From contig NZ_CP187926.1 in the NCBI RefSeq assembly GCF_049933045.1, positions 4,092,001-4,156,000 of the forward strand: 64,000 nt of DNA, given 5' to 3'. Below, one piece after another: positions 18,314 to 27,790 of the stretch (position 1 is its first letter; each line of letters opens with the position of its first letter). The DNA is from Pseudocolwellia sp049933045. GTDB lineage: Bacteria > Pseudomonadota > Gammaproteobacteria > Enterobacterales > Alteromonadaceae. The notes under the pieces were generated by a model. That model was not told the DNA's origin, ran no database searches, and worked only from the letters and a program-made list of their open reading frames with translations. Both the position numbers and the translations under genes were made by a program.

Positions 18314-18843
18314 AAAAATTAGCTTTGCTATTACCATTTGTATTATCTGGTTGTTTTGATGATACAAATGAAATAAGAGCCTATATTGCAGATGTTCAAG
18401 AAACGACGACAAGTCGTATTGAACCTATGCCAGAAGTTCCTGTTTTTCATCATTATGATTATGAAGCTCAGAATATGCGTAGCCCTTTTGACTTACCACA
18501 ACCTGAAGCGATTCAAGAAAAATTACAACAAACCTCTGGATGTTTAAGTCCAGACCCACGTCGTAGAAAACAACCACTTGAAAAATTTTCGATTAGTGAT
18601 TTGACAATGCGAGGCACACTAGGTGAGTTAGGTATTACTTGGGGACTTGTGGAAGCATCTGATTTTACTTTACATCGTATTTCAATTGGTGGGTATGTTG
18701 GTTTGTATAATGGAAAAATTACCGCAGTAAATCAGAAATCGGTTTCTGTTACTGAATTAATTCCTGATGGTGCAGGTTGTTGGGTAGAAAGAGAAACGGT
18801 TATCACAATGTCAGAATCGGATTCAAAGGGGCAAAGGAAGTAA
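18310..18843 (+). CDS. pilP: Type IV pilus lipoprotein PilP
   Basis: A 177-residue lipoprotein with lipobox LSGC at residues 12-15. A low-complexity linker leads to the conserved HQ-type beta domain with PLEKFSISDLTMRGTLG and WGLVEASDFTLHRISIGGYVG. It bridges PilN/PilO to the secretin PilQ. It overlaps pilO by four bases and pilQ by one. Confidence 0.94.
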   Translation: MKKLALLLPFVLSGCFDDTNEIRAYIADVQETTTSRIEPMPEVPVFHHYDYEAQNMRSPFDLPQPEAIQEKLQQTSGCLSPDPRRRKQPLEKFSISDLTMRGTLGELGITWGLVEASDFTLHRISIGGYVGLYNGKITAVNQKSVSVTELIPDGAGCWVERETVITMSESDSKGQRK

Positions 18844-20921
18844 TGTTGCTATTAAATAAAATGAATAAAAATAATTCTTATAAAATGTTAAACATAAAAT
18901 ACTTCATTTCTGGGTTAATGTGTTTATTTTCTACATTTGCAATGTCTTCTAGTTTAACTGGCGTTAAATATAATACGATGCAAAATGAAGAGATAAAATT
19001 AACTTTTATCTTGTCAGAAAATCTTAGTATTCAGCCAAAAGTAAAGACTTCGATGAGTCCAGCGAATATTGCACTTACTTTTGATGCAGATAGTTTCGAT
19101 CTACAACTTCAAGAAACTATAGTGGAACATGCAGGGGTTAATAATATTACCGTGCAAAAACGCTCTGGAAAAGTTGTTGCGACTATTCATATGGATCAAT
19201 TATCTGTATTTGATGTTTCTCAAGTAGATAATGAGTTTTCCTTAGTATTAAATAAAGGCCTGAAAAACTCTTCTGTTTCGCAGTTACCTGATATAGGTAA
19301 AGACTTTATTAATAATGTTTTATCTTTAGACTTCAGGAAAGGTCAGAATAACGAAGCTCAAGTTTTGGTTAACCTTGAAGACAGTATGGTTGCCGTAGAT
19401 GTAAGTGATAAATTAGGTAAGCTATATGTTGAGTTTCATAATACTGAAATCTCAGAAGACTTATTATATCAACTAGACGTAACCGATTTCGGTACCCTTG
19501 TTACAAATATTGAAACTTTTAAAGAGGGTCGAAATGCGCGTTTAGTGATAGATATTAATGGGGAATTCACATTTAAACACCAACAATTAAATAACTTATT
19601 TTCATTAACTGTTGCTGAAAAAATTAAAGTACCAGGTTATTTAGGTGAAAGTGATGACTTTTCAGGCAAAGCTATATCTCTTAACTTCCAAGACATTCCA
19701 GTAAGAACAGTTTTACAAATTATTGCCGACTATAATGGTTTTAACCTTGTTACTAGCGACACGGTTGCAGGTAGCATTACTTTACGACTAGATGGTGTTC
19801 CTTGGGATCAAGCTTTAGATATTATCCTTAAAGTTAAAGGTCTTGATAAGCGTATGGAAGGTAATATCTTAATGGTAGCGCCGAGCGACGAACTAGCCGC
19901 ACGTGAAGCTCGTGATTTGCAAGCATTGCAGCAAGTTGAAGAGTTAGCTCCTTTATATTCTGAATACGTTCAAGTGAATTACGCTAAAGCAAGTGAATTA
20001 GCAGATCTTGTTAAAACTGAAGACAATAGTATTTTATCTGACCGCGGTAGTGTGAGTGTTGACGAAAGAACGAATACATTGTTAATTCGTGATACAGCAA
20101 AAAGTATTGAAGATATCAGAAGAATGGTAACGGTTCTTGATATACCTATTCGTCAGGTGATAATTGAAGCTCGTATGGTTACTGTTGTTGATAGTATTGA
20201 TGAAGAGTTAGGTATACGTTGGGGTGTTACAAATACTGACGGCGAATATGGTAGCGCAGCTACTATAGATGCTCTTGATGATGGTAATGGTTTAACTCAA
20301 TCGCCGGTTGGAACAGGTAAAGTGCCAGATTTAGCAGACAGATTAAATGTGAATTTACCTGTAACCACTACTGGTGCAGCTAGCCTTGCATTTCAGGTTG
20401 CTAGATTAGCAAATGGTACGATATTAGATTTGGAGTTAAGCGCTCTAGAAAGTGAAAACAAAGGTGAGGTTATAGCTAGCCCACGTATTACTACTTCAAA
20501 TCAAAAAGAAGCTTATATTGAGCAAGGTGTAGAAATACCTTACCAAGAAGCAGCTTCAAGTGGTGCTACATCTGTTTCATTTAAAAAAGCAGTATTGAGC
20601 TTAACAGTAACTCCTCATATAACTCCGGATGACCGTATTATTTTAGACTTAATTGTTTCTCAAGATACAAGAGGTGAGGAAACAGTCTCAGGTCCATCAA
20701 TTAATACTCAACGCATCGGCACTCAAGTATTAGTTAATAATGCTGAGACAATCGTGTTAGGTGGTATTTATGAACAATCACTTATTACAAGTGTTTCAAA
20801 AGTACCTGTGCTTGGAGATGTACCATATTTTGGTTGGTTATTTAGAAATACTAGCAATGTTAGCGAGAAAAAAGAGCTATTAATCTTTGTTACACCCCGC
20901 ATAGTAACAGAGCGTTTATAA
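18843..20921 (+). CDS. pilQ: Type IV pilus secretin PilQ
   Basis: About 692 residues forming the outer-membrane pore of the pilus. After a signal peptide come two AMIN-type domains (near 40-125 and 140-215). An N0/STN domain follows (KAISLNFQDIPVRTVLQIIA), then an N1 secretin domain, and the secretin core with VIASPRITTSNQKEAYIEQG and VTPHITPDDRIILDL. ATG 18843, overlapping the pilP TAA, is preferred because AAAGGA lies just upstream and a signal peptide follows. The frame is open further back to 18777, but that would run through pilP. It ends the pil operon before a hairpin and aroK. Confidence 0.93.
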   Translation: MLLLNKMNKNNSYKMLNIKYFISGLMCLFSTFAMSSSLTGVKYNTMQNEEIKLTFILSENLSIQPKVKTSMSPANIALTFDADSFDLQLQETIVEHAGVNNITVQKRSGKVVATIHMDQLSVFDVSQVDNEFSLVLNKGLKNSSVSQLPDIGKDFINNVLSLDFRKGQNNEAQVLVNLEDSMVAVDVSDKLGKLYVEFHNTEISEDLLYQLDVTDFGTLVTNIETFKEGRNARLVIDINGEFTFKHQQLNNLFSLTVAEKIKVPGYLGESDDFSGKAISLNFQDIPVRTVLQIIADYNGFNLVTSDTVAGSITLRLDGVPWDQALDIILKVKGLDKRMEGNILMVAPSDELAAREARDLQALQQVEELAPLYSEYVQVNYAKASELADLVKTEDNSILSDRGSVSVDERTNTLLIRDTAKSIEDIRRMVTVLDIPIRQVIIEARMVTVVDSIDEELGIRWGVTNTDGEYGSAATIDALDDGNGLTQSPVGTGKVPDLADRLNVNLPVTTTGAASLAFQVARLANGTILDLELSALESENKGEVIASPRITTSNQKEAYIEQGVEIPYQEAASSGATSVSFKKAVLSLTVTPHITPDDRIILDLIVSQDTRGEETVSGPSINTQRIGTQVLVNNAETIVLGGIYEQSLITSVSKVPVLGDVPYFGWLFRNTSNVSEKKELLIFVTPRIVTERL

Positions 20922-20928
20922 CTATTTT

Positions 20929-20963
20929 GCAGTAAGTGAGGACTTTCGTCCTCACTTACTTGC
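20929..20963. terminator. Long hairpin after pilQ
   Basis: Arms of about 15 bases: GCAGTAAGTGAGGAC and GTCCTCACTTACTTGC, with a TTTC loop. The stem is near-perfect but followed only by ATTTTAC. It probably partly separates pil from aroK transcription or stabilises the pil mRNA end. Confidence 0.55.
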
Positions 20964-21070
20964 ATTTTACATAGAAGAATTGCGATAATTGCGCCCTTGA
21001 GTTTTCGTTGGGGGTTTCCAGATATACCCTATTTTACATAATTGATATTTAATGAGTTAAAGTTAGTCTA

Positions 21071-21589
21071 ATGGCAGAGAAACGTAATATTTTCCTTGTG
21101 GGCCCTATGGGCGCCGGTAAAAGTACCATTGGTAGAGAGTTAGCAGATAGATTGCATCTAGATTTTTTTGATTCAGATCAAGAGATTGAACGTCGTACAG
21201 GCGCAGATATTGCTTGGGTGTTTGACCTAGAAGGCGAAGAAGGTTTCCGTTTAAGGGAAGAGTCTGTCATTGAAGATCTAACCGAAAAGCAAGGTATTGT
21301 TCTTGCTACAGGTGGTGGATCAGTTATTAGTGCACAAGTACGAAACCGTCTATCCGCTCGTGGTATCGTTGTTTATTTAGAAACAACGATAGATAAACAA
21401 GTCGCACGCACCCAAAGAGATAGAAAACGTCCACTACTTCAAACTGAAGAAGAGCCTCGTACAGTACTAGAGAATCTAGCTGTTGAGCGTAACCCTTTAT
21501 ATGAAGAGATTGCTGACGTTATTGTACAAACAGATGATCAAAGTGCCAAAGTTGTTGCTCATAAAATAATGGAGCGCTTAGACTTCTAA
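21071..21589 (+). CDS. aroK: Shikimate kinase I
   Basis: A 172-residue kinase that phosphorylates shikimate with ATP in the aromatic amino-acid pathway. It has Walker A GPMGAGKST, shikimate-binding DSDQEIERRTG, the substrate loop ATGGGSV, and lid arginines in RDRKRPLL. Length is normal. It is followed by aroB after 14 bases, the conserved order. Confidence 0.97.
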   Translation: MAEKRNIFLVGPMGAGKSTIGRELADRLHLDFFDSDQEIERRTGADIAWVFDLEGEEGFRLREESVIEDLTEKQGIVLATGGGSVISAQVRNRLSARGIVVYLETTIDKQVARTQRDRKRPLLQTEEEPRTVLENLAVERNPLYEEIADVIVQTDDQSAKVVAHKIMERLDF

Positions 21590-21603
21590 GTTGTATTTAA
21601 GTC

Positions 21604-22668
21604 ATGACAACTCTTCATGTTGAGTTAGATACACGAAGTTATCCGATATATATAGATCAAGGGTTACTAGAAACTAGTGATCTTATTTCTAAACATATCC
21701 GTGGTACTCGAGTTTGTATTGTATCTAATACTGTTGTTCAGCCTCTGTATTTATCAGCATTAAAAAATACGTTAAAAGATTTTGATGTTGATGAAGTGAT
21801 TTTACCTGATGGTGAATCAGAAAAAAGCCTGTCAAATTTTGATGTCATAATGTCACATCTACTTTCTAGTGCACACGGTAGAGATTCAACTCTTATTGCA
21901 TTAGGTGGTGGTGTTATTGGTGATATTACAGGTTTTGCTGCAGCGTGTTATCAACGTGGGATAGACTTCATTCAAATTCCAACAACATTACTTTCACAAG
22001 TAGACTCGTCTGTTGGTGGTAAAACTGCTGTTAATCATCCTTTGGGTAAAAACATGATTGGTGCTTTTTACCAACCTAAAGCTGTTTTTATCGATATCAA
22101 TTCATTAACAACTTTGCCTAAGCGTGAATTTAACGCAGGTATGGCAGAAGTTATTAAATATGGCATCTTAGGTGATTACGAATTTTTTGTTTGGTTAGAA
22201 AATAACATAGACGCAATTAATTCAGGTGAACCAGCTATATTGAGCAAGATGATAGAAACATGTTGTCAGCTAAAAGCTGATATTGTTTCTGCTGATGAAA
22301 AAGAGGGCGGAATAAGAGCTCTTCTTAATCTAGGTCATACCTTTGGGCATGCAATTGAAGCAGATCAAGGTTATGGAAAATGGTTACACGGCGAAGCTGT
22401 TGCTACTGGTATGGTACTTGCTGCTAAACTAGCAGTTAAGCTAAATTTACTTAATGTGTCAGATTTACGACGCATTGAAACGCTAATTGAAGCTTTTGAT
22501 TTACCATTAGATGCACCAAGTAATATGGGGTTCGAAGAATTTATCTGTCATATGAAACGTGATAAGAAAAATTTAGCGGGTAAATTAAGATTCATCATAC
22601 CAACAGCAATTGGTAAATCAGAAATCCGTGACGACATTGCAGAGGACCTTCTAAAAGAGATACTGTAA
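21604..22668 (+). CDS. aroB: 3-dehydroquinate synthase
   Basis: A 354-residue NAD- and metal-dependent cyclase converting DAHP to 3-dehydroquinate, the second step of the shikimate pathway. Motifs: NAD-binding ALGGGVIGDITGF, substrate loop TTLLSQVDSSVGGKT, metal site GMAEVIKYG and histidines in LNLGHTFGHAIE and LHGEAVATGM. It is in line with aroK and damX. Confidence 0.97.
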   Translation: MTTLHVELDTRSYPIYIDQGLLETSDLISKHIRGTRVCIVSNTVVQPLYLSALKNTLKDFDVDEVILPDGESEKSLSNFDVIMSHLLSSAHGRDSTLIALGGGVIGDITGFAAACYQRGIDFIQIPTTLLSQVDSSVGGKTAVNHPLGKNMIGAFYQPKAVFIDINSLTTLPKREFNAGMAEVIKYGILGDYEFFVWLENNIDAINSGEPAILSKMIETCCQLKADIVSADEKEGGIRALLNLGHTFGHAIEADQGYGKWLHGEAVATGMVLAAKLAVKLNLLNVSDLRRIETLIEAFDLPLDAPSNMGFEEFICHMKRDKKNLAGKLRFIIPTAIGKSEIRDDIAEDLLKEIL

Positions 22669-22708
22669 ATTTGGTCGTGTACTAGCCAACATTTTTTAAG
22701 AGAAAAGT

Positions 22709-24142
22709 ATGTCTACAATTGAACGCACAGAAATGAAGCCAAATTTGCGTGAAAGTGTTACAGCAATTAGTGCTAATGCACGTATAGACTACATATTACG
22801 ATTCTCGAAACACGCAGTGTTAGTTATAGACGATGATCCAGAAGTTTACACCAATGTTGGTAATGAATTCCTGGGCTCATTATCGCAAGATAATAACGCT
22901 GCTTTTGTCTCACTCTCTTCAAAACTAAATGATATTCAAATTCGTTGTCGAATCATCGAACAACTATTTGGAAATACCTTATTCGATCCCGAACAACCAC
23001 TCTCTGTAAACGTAATTAAGTTAGCTGAAGCTAAAAACGAAGCAATCACCATTGTTATTTCTAATGTTGAATACCTTTCATTACAGTTATCCCATGAATT
23101 ATGTCAATTAGCGGAAATTGCGAAAAAACTAAATAAAACGATCAATGTTTTACTTCTAGGTAAAGTTCAAGCGGGAATCAATCTATCTGGAAATAAACAT
23201 CTATTTGAAAATAAAATATCAATATTGTTAGCAGCTAATGGTCAGCTAATCAGCTGGAATGCATCAATACTTAAAAACAAAAAGAACAAAGGCAGAATAC
23301 AAAACACTCTAATTACTTTAGCTATCGTCGTGCTCATGTGTTCTTTAGGTTTTATGTTCTACTCTAGTGGTTTTAATAGTAACGATATCCTTGATGATGC
23401 TGAATCCATTCAAGGTAAAGCAGCTAACAAGAACGAATATAAAAAAGCCTTTGTACAAACTAATAAGATTGGAGATGGTAATACATTAGCTGAAGAGCAA
23501 GAATTAAAGCCAGCTATAGCAACAGCTAAAGAAGTTTTTCAATTTCTCATAAATGAAAAGACACTCGTCATAAATGAATCAATAGATGTAGCTGAAAACA
23601 CTCAGAAAGCAATTGTTGAAGAAGGTACTGATATAGTTATCCAACCTGAAAGTATTGGAAATACAGAGAGTGAAGTGGTAGACACAATCGGAAATAAGTC
23701 TAAAGCTGAAGTTAGAACATTCGCTACTTTGGAAGAAACTGATATACCTGAAATTAAACAATCTGCTAGCAAGCCTAAAATCGAAGTATTGAAGATACAA
23801 AAAACATTGACAGAAAGTGAAAATATACCACTCGATATTAGTAAAAATTCAGAATATTACCAAAGCTACATAGAAGGTTATGTGATTCAACTTGCTAGTT
23901 TTGCAAAACTTGATGGCTACAAAGCATTTTTAAATACACATATAAACAACCCCTTTCATGGCTATGCTAGAGAAGTTAATGGTAAATTTTCTTATATAGT
24001 GACCACCCATGTTTATAAGTCAATTCCACAGGCCAAAGCAGCAATCAAGGTGTTATCTCCTGAACTTCGAGACCGTGGACCATGGATAAAGTCAATTCAA
24101 GCAGTGAATAATGAAATCAACCTATATAATCAGTCACGATAA
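22709..24142 (+). CDS. damX: DamX-like SPOR-domain membrane protein
   Basis: A 477-residue protein between aroB and dam, the normal damX position. The N-terminal ~190 residues look like a degenerate AAA-type ATPase region without an intact Walker A motif. A TM helix spans about 201-221. A long acidic, low-complexity periplasmic linker follows, and a C-terminal SPOR domain at about 385-470 begins YVIQLASFAKLDGYKAFL. SPOR domains bind denuded septal peptidoglycan, so a role in division is expected. The linker differs from the enterobacterial form, as is usual for this protein. Confidence 0.85.
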   Translation: MSTIERTEMKPNLRESVTAISANARIDYILRFSKHAVLVIDDDPEVYTNVGNEFLGSLSQDNNAAFVSLSSKLNDIQIRCRIIEQLFGNTLFDPEQPLSVNVIKLAEAKNEAITIVISNVEYLSLQLSHELCQLAEIAKKLNKTINVLLLGKVQAGINLSGNKHLFENKISILLAANGQLISWNASILKNKKNKGRIQNTLITLAIVVLMCSLGFMFYSSGFNSNDILDDAESIQGKAANKNEYKKAFVQTNKIGDGNTLAEEQELKPAIATAKEVFQFLINEKTLVINESIDVAENTQKAIVEEGTDIVIQPESIGNTESEVVDTIGNKSKAEVRTFATLEETDIPEIKQSASKPKIEVLKIQKTLTESENIPLDISKNSEYYQSYIEGYVIQLASFAKLDGYKAFLNTHINNPFHGYAREVNGKFSYIVTTHVYKSIPQAKAAIKVLSPELRDRGPWIKSIQAVNNEINLYNQSR

Positions 24143-24189
24143 TTAGTTACAATCCAGCCTCTTAGAAAGTGTTAACCATAAAAAGTTAG

Positions 24190-25029
24190 ATGAAAATTAA
24201 ACATAGAGCGTTTCTCAAATGGGCAGGTGGTAAATACACACTGTCTGACACCATCAATAAATTATTACCCGATGGTAAACGCTTAATTGAGCCGTTTATT
24301 GGCGCAGGTTCTATTTTCTTAAATACAGATTATGATGAATATATTCTTAATGATATCAACGCTGATCTCATTAACCTTTATAAAATCGTCCAACAAACAC
24401 CTATCAAATTTATTGAAGATGCAGCGCGCTTATTCAATCAGCAACATAATGATCCCGATGTTTATTACGGCTTGCGAAAAGAGTTTAATGAAACAACGGA
24501 TAAATACTACCGCTCGCTTCTGTTTTTGTATATGAACAGACACGGTTATAACGGACTGTGCCGTTATAACAAGTCAGGTGGTTACAATGTGCCTTTTGGT
24601 AAGTATAAAAAGCCTTATTTTCCTCGTGAAGAGCTCGAGTACTTTTCAGAGAAGTCAGAAAAAGCCACATTCATATGCCAAGGCTATCGTAGTGTTATAG
24701 ATAACGCACAAGATGGCGATGTTATTTATTGTGATCCGCCGTATGTACCTTTAAGTACTACAGCTAGTTTTACCAGTTATTCAGGAAATGGCTTTGGTTT
24801 AGATGAACAAGCTGATTTAGCTAATGCTGCTGAAGAGATCATTAATAAAGTTAAAACGAGTGTTCTCATTAGTAATCACGATACGATTTGGACAAGAAAA
24901 ATTTATGAGCACGCGCATAAAATTAAATCTATTCAAGTAGCACGTACTATAAGTCAGAAAGGCGGTGAACGTAAAAAAGCAGCAGAGTTGTTAGCTTTGT
25001 ATCATTTACCTAAATCTAAAAAGCTTTAA
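24190..25029 (+). CDS. dam: DNA adenine methyltransferase (GATC-specific)
   Basis: A 279-residue class alpha N6-adenine methylase. The AdoMet site FLKWAGGKYTLSD is at the start, then the motif region EPFIGAGSIFLNT, and the catalytic DPPY in VIYCDPPYVPL. It methylates GATC for mismatch repair and replication control. It is part of the aroK-aroB-damX-dam series and convergent with the small DUF2970 gene. Confidence 0.96.
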   Translation: MKIKHRAFLKWAGGKYTLSDTINKLLPDGKRLIEPFIGAGSIFLNTDYDEYILNDINADLINLYKIVQQTPIKFIEDAARLFNQQHNDPDVYYGLRKEFNETTDKYYRSLLFLYMNRHGYNGLCRYNKSGGYNVPFGKYKKPYFPREELEYFSEKSEKATFICQGYRSVIDNAQDGDVIYCDPPYVPLSTTASFTSYSGNGFGLDEQADLANAAEEIINKVKTSVLISNHDTIWTRKIYEHAHKIKSIQVARTISQKGGERKKAAELLALYHLPKSKKL

Positions 25030-25045
25030 GATTAACAATTAAAGG

Positions 25046-25246
25046 TTAAAGCAAAACAAAAGATACAATAACCAGTAGTACAGTTATAAATAAAACCACA
25101 CCAATAACACCCGCAATAACAAAGTGACTAAATTTTCCCTGTGAGAAATCTCGTTTCCTATTGGCTTCACTTTGTACTCCAATAAAGGCAGCTCCTACAC
25201 TCTTTGCTGTATCTTTAAAGCTATTCTCGTTGTTTTTATTGCTCAT
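25046..25246 (-). CDS. DUF2970 family small membrane protein
   Basis: A 66-residue protein. A soluble half contains DTAKSVGAAFIGVQSEANR and RDFSQGKFSHFVIAG, the signature of DUF2970. One C-terminal TM helix follows (about 43-66). The family is common in proteobacteria and has no known function. It faces dam, with 16 bases between the stops. Confidence 0.8.
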   Translation of the reverse strand: MSNKNNENSFKDTAKSVGAAFIGVQSEANRKRDFSQGKFSHFVIAGVIGVVLFITVLLVIVSFVLL

Positions 25247-25672
25247 AAGTACATCCGTTGTTTATAGATACTTCAGAGTAAAGCAAAGATAGGCGAAAAA
25301 AAAGCCTAAATATTTATTTAATATCAGCTCTTTTTAATATTTATGAATAGAAATTACATCTAAGTCACTGATGTTAATTATTGAATTTTTTCTTACAGGT
25401 AATAAATGATTAAACGAACTAATAAATCTAACATGAAGTTTTTAGAGTTGTGGTACTGAATGTTTAATTTCAGGTAGATTTAAAGAGGTGCAATTAAAGT
25501 ATTTATGAATCGAAGGTGGTTATTCTTTCTGTGCTTTTAATAAAGCTAATAGTTCGAATGAAAACTATAGAAACCTTTGTTGATATTATTTTGATTTTGT
25601 CTGAAATGATTATTAATCCTTACCTAAAGAAATTAGGTAAGGTAGGTATAGATAGTCTTAATAAATTTTACT
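25247..25672. other. Intergenic region between DUF2970 gene and msrA
   Basis: No convincing ORF. It holds the motif AGGCGAAAAAAAAGCCT at 25291-25307, which is repeated with changes near 26581, and the msrA-proximal hairpin at 25618-25642. The rest is A/T-rich and without visible features. Confidence 0.5.
25618..25642 (-). terminator. Hairpin after msrA
   Basis: Perfect 10-bp stem CCTTACCTAA/TTAGGTAAGG with a five-base loop, 31 bases past the msrA stop. The minus-strand tail is A/T-rich without a pure T run. Confidence 0.6.
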
Positions 25673-26263
25673 TTAATGTGTAGATCTATCTCCCCAAATT
25701 TCATTCAAACGTTTATCTCGACCACAGTTCCAACGGTAAGCATTATAACGTATTGGATTGTTTTTATAGAAATCTTGGTGATAACTTTCTTTACCTTTTA
25801 TTGGGTAAAAAATACTACTGTTTAATATAGGAGTTACAACCGTTTGATCAGGGAACTCATTTATAACTAATGCTTTAGATTTTTCTGCTAGAGCCCTTTC
25901 TTCCTCATTGGCAACAAAAATAGCACTTAAGTAGCTTGAGCCTTTATCACAAAATTGACCGCGAGCATCAAAAGGATCGATGTTAACCCAATAATGATTG
26001 AGTATATCCTGATAGCTTAATTTTTCTGGATTATAGGTTATTTCTACGGCTTCATAATGACCACTATGATCACCTTGATAGGTTGGGTTTTTTACTTCAC
26101 CGCCTGTAAAACCTGAAATCACCTTAGTTACACCAGGTAATTTTTCGAAGTCAGATTCCATACACCAAAAACAGCCGCCAGCTAAAACAGCTTTATCTGC
26201 ACTCGCTAAAGATGAGTACAAAAGTATTGATGTTGATAAAACTAAGCCAAGTATTTTTTTCAT
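25673..26263 (-). CDS. msrA: Exported peptide-methionine (S)-S-oxide reductase MsrA
   Basis: A 196-residue enzyme that reduces methionine S-sulfoxide in proteins. The N-terminus (1-22) is a signal peptide, so it probably works in the periplasm. The catalytic motif GGCFWCMES is intact, with GVTKVISGFTGG, the substrate residues GHYEAVEITY, and the C-terminal cysteine in RWNCGRDKR as likely resolving residue. It stands alone between noncoding regions, within an insertion between dam and rpe. Confidence 0.92.
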   Translation of the reverse strand: MKKILGLVLSTSILLYSSLASADKAVLAGGCFWCMESDFEKLPGVTKVISGFTGGEVKNPTYQGDHSGHYEAVEITYNPEKLSYQDILNHYWVNIDPFDARGQFCDKGSSYLSAIFVANEEERALAEKSKALVINEFPDQTVVTPILNSSIFYPIKGKESYHQDFYKNNPIRYNAYRWNCGRDKRLNEIWGDRSTH

Positions 26264-26590
26264 AAAAACCTCTATCTGGGTAATAAACCAATATTCATCT
26301 AATAAAGAAAAGACCCGTTGTGAGGATGTTTTATTTCAATTAATAATGTATTTAACGATGGAGTAATGATTTTTGATTGATGAATTCAACCTTAAATGAA
26401 GTGGATCAGTCTATTCTTGATTTTATAAGGTATAAAAATGAAAAATATTTAGTCGGAGTAGCAACATCAAACAATAAGAGTAGCTATTTCATTTTCTGCG
26501 TATATTGAAAGCTATTCTTGTTATTTTTTCACCCAAAAGTGTATCCATTACTTATCGATGATTTAGAGTTAGAGAAAAATAGGCGAAAAA
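26264..26590. other. Intergenic region upstream of msrA
   Basis: A/T-rich, with no ORF of coding character. It must contain the leftward msrA promoter, but no clear boxes stand out. The only notable element is the A-run leading into the terminator at 26586. Confidence 0.4.
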
Positions 26591-26618
26591 AAAAACCTAA
26601 ATAAAAATTTAGGTTTTT
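26586..26618 (-). terminator. Rho-independent terminator of the TorF-type porin gene
   Basis: Perfect 12-bp stem AAAAACCTAAAT/ATTTAGGTTTTT (26591-26602, 26607-26618). On the minus strand it is followed by ten T (A-run 26586-26595). It lies 20 bases past the porin stop. Confidence 0.88.
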
Positions 26619-26637
26619 AGTACTTAATTAGATTTGA

Positions 26638-27306
26638 TTATAAATCAATATCTACAGCGTAAGAAAGGTATACGCTTGTGTTTGTGTTTTCGTGCTTGTT
26701 AACACCAAAAGTAAAATTGTTTTTAGACAGACTTACACCTAAATCGTAACCATCATATACATTACCTTCATCATATGAAGATTCAGTATCGTAATAACCG
26801 GCATGAAAGCCAACTTCCAGACCTTCAACATCAAGGGCATAATCAGCTGTGTAATAAATGTCATCAGCAAAATCTTCATCCCACTCAGCGTGAGCTAAAA
26901 CAGACACACCAAATGAAAATGCATCAATTCCTACAGAAGCATAAATCTCACCGAAATCAGAATCACCAGTAGATGCTATTGAGCTATCGTAACCGTAAAA
27001 GATATAGCCAAAATCATAGCTTATTCCATCAACTTCAAAGCCGTAACCAGCATATAAATCAACTTCAGCAGCACCACCACCTAGGCTTGAAGCCCAAGTA
27101 CCTACATAAAATCCAGAATCCGCTGCATAATCAATACCGCCTGATATTGCTGCTTCATCGCCTGTTTGACTGATACCGCGCCAAATGTAGTTTGATGAAG
27201 CTGCTACGTTTGCTGATAATCCTTCAACTGCTGAAGCTTGAGTAGAAACAAGTGCTGAAGTCGCTAAAGTAGCGCTTAATGCGATAGATACGATTGTTTT
27301 TTTCAT
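26638..27306 (-). CDS. TorF family putative outer-membrane porin
   Basis: A 222-residue protein with a signal peptide cleaved after TQASA (about residue 26). Alternating, aromatic-rich beta strands fill the rest (NYIWRGISQTGDEAAISGG, VDLYAGYGFEV, DFGYIFYGYDSS). These features, and the motif SSNYIWRGIS near the N-terminus, fit the TorF/TIGR02001 group. It is probably a small beta-barrel in the outer membrane; the substrate is unknown. Strong bias to Gly/Tyr/Asp makes antisense frames open, which produces spurious ORFs on the plus strand. It has its own terminator. Confidence 0.8.
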   Translation of the reverse strand: MKKTIVSIALSATLATSALVSTQASAVEGLSANVAASSNYIWRGISQTGDEAAISGGIDYAADSGFYVGTWASSLGGGAAEVDLYAGYGFEVDGISYDFGYIFYGYDSSIASTGDSDFGEIYASVGIDAFSFGVSVLAHAEWDEDFADDIYYTADYALDVEGLEVGFHAGYYDTESSYDEGNVYDGYDLGVSLSKNNFTFGVNKHENTNTSVYLSYAVDIDL

Positions 27307-27790
27307 GTTTAGTTCTCTCTATTATTTTATTAAATGTTTCCTTGATATAAAGCAATTTGGTTGCCAAAAATAAAATATATTTATTTTACTTAAATATCAG
27401 TGCTTTATTATGTTTTGTTAACATTTATATAACTTTTTCTTTAGTATTTGTTTGGTTTTGGTGCGTATCTAAACATAGTTGCGCACCATTTGGGTGCGAT
27501 GTTTATAAATATTCTAATAAAGAGAATAAAGATTCTAAATTGATAAGGTTTTGTTTGATTTATTCATATTTGACATGGTCGATAGTGCGTTTCACAAGGA
27601 AATATATGTAATATATCGACATGAATTGATGAAAACGAAGCAGAGAAGTTTTTAGTATTAATCATTAAAAAAAGTATAATTTATAATTACTCACCTAAAC
27701 AGAGTAATAAGTCGATAATAATATTTTCTATAATGGAAAATATTGCAGCTTTGTTATAAAGTAGCGCAGATTTTATTTGCAGGATTACCT
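27307..27790. other. Intergenic region between porin gene and rpe
   Basis: Divergent promoter region. It contains a small inverted repeat CGCACC-N5-GGTGCG (27482-27498), with a further GGTGCG copy at about 27460, possibly a regulator site. An ORF at 27357-27611 (84 codons, mostly aromatic and hydrophobic) lacks a good ribosome site and is not supported as a gene. Confidence 0.4.

Noticed and set aside
26775..27173. Two plus-strand ORFs rich in His/Gln within the porin gene
   Set aside because: They are antisense shadows caused by the biased codons of the beta-barrel gene.
27357..27611. 84-codon ORF upstream of rpe
   Set aside because: Composition is A/T-driven (Phe, Tyr, Ile, Lys), with no ribosome site and no recognisable family.
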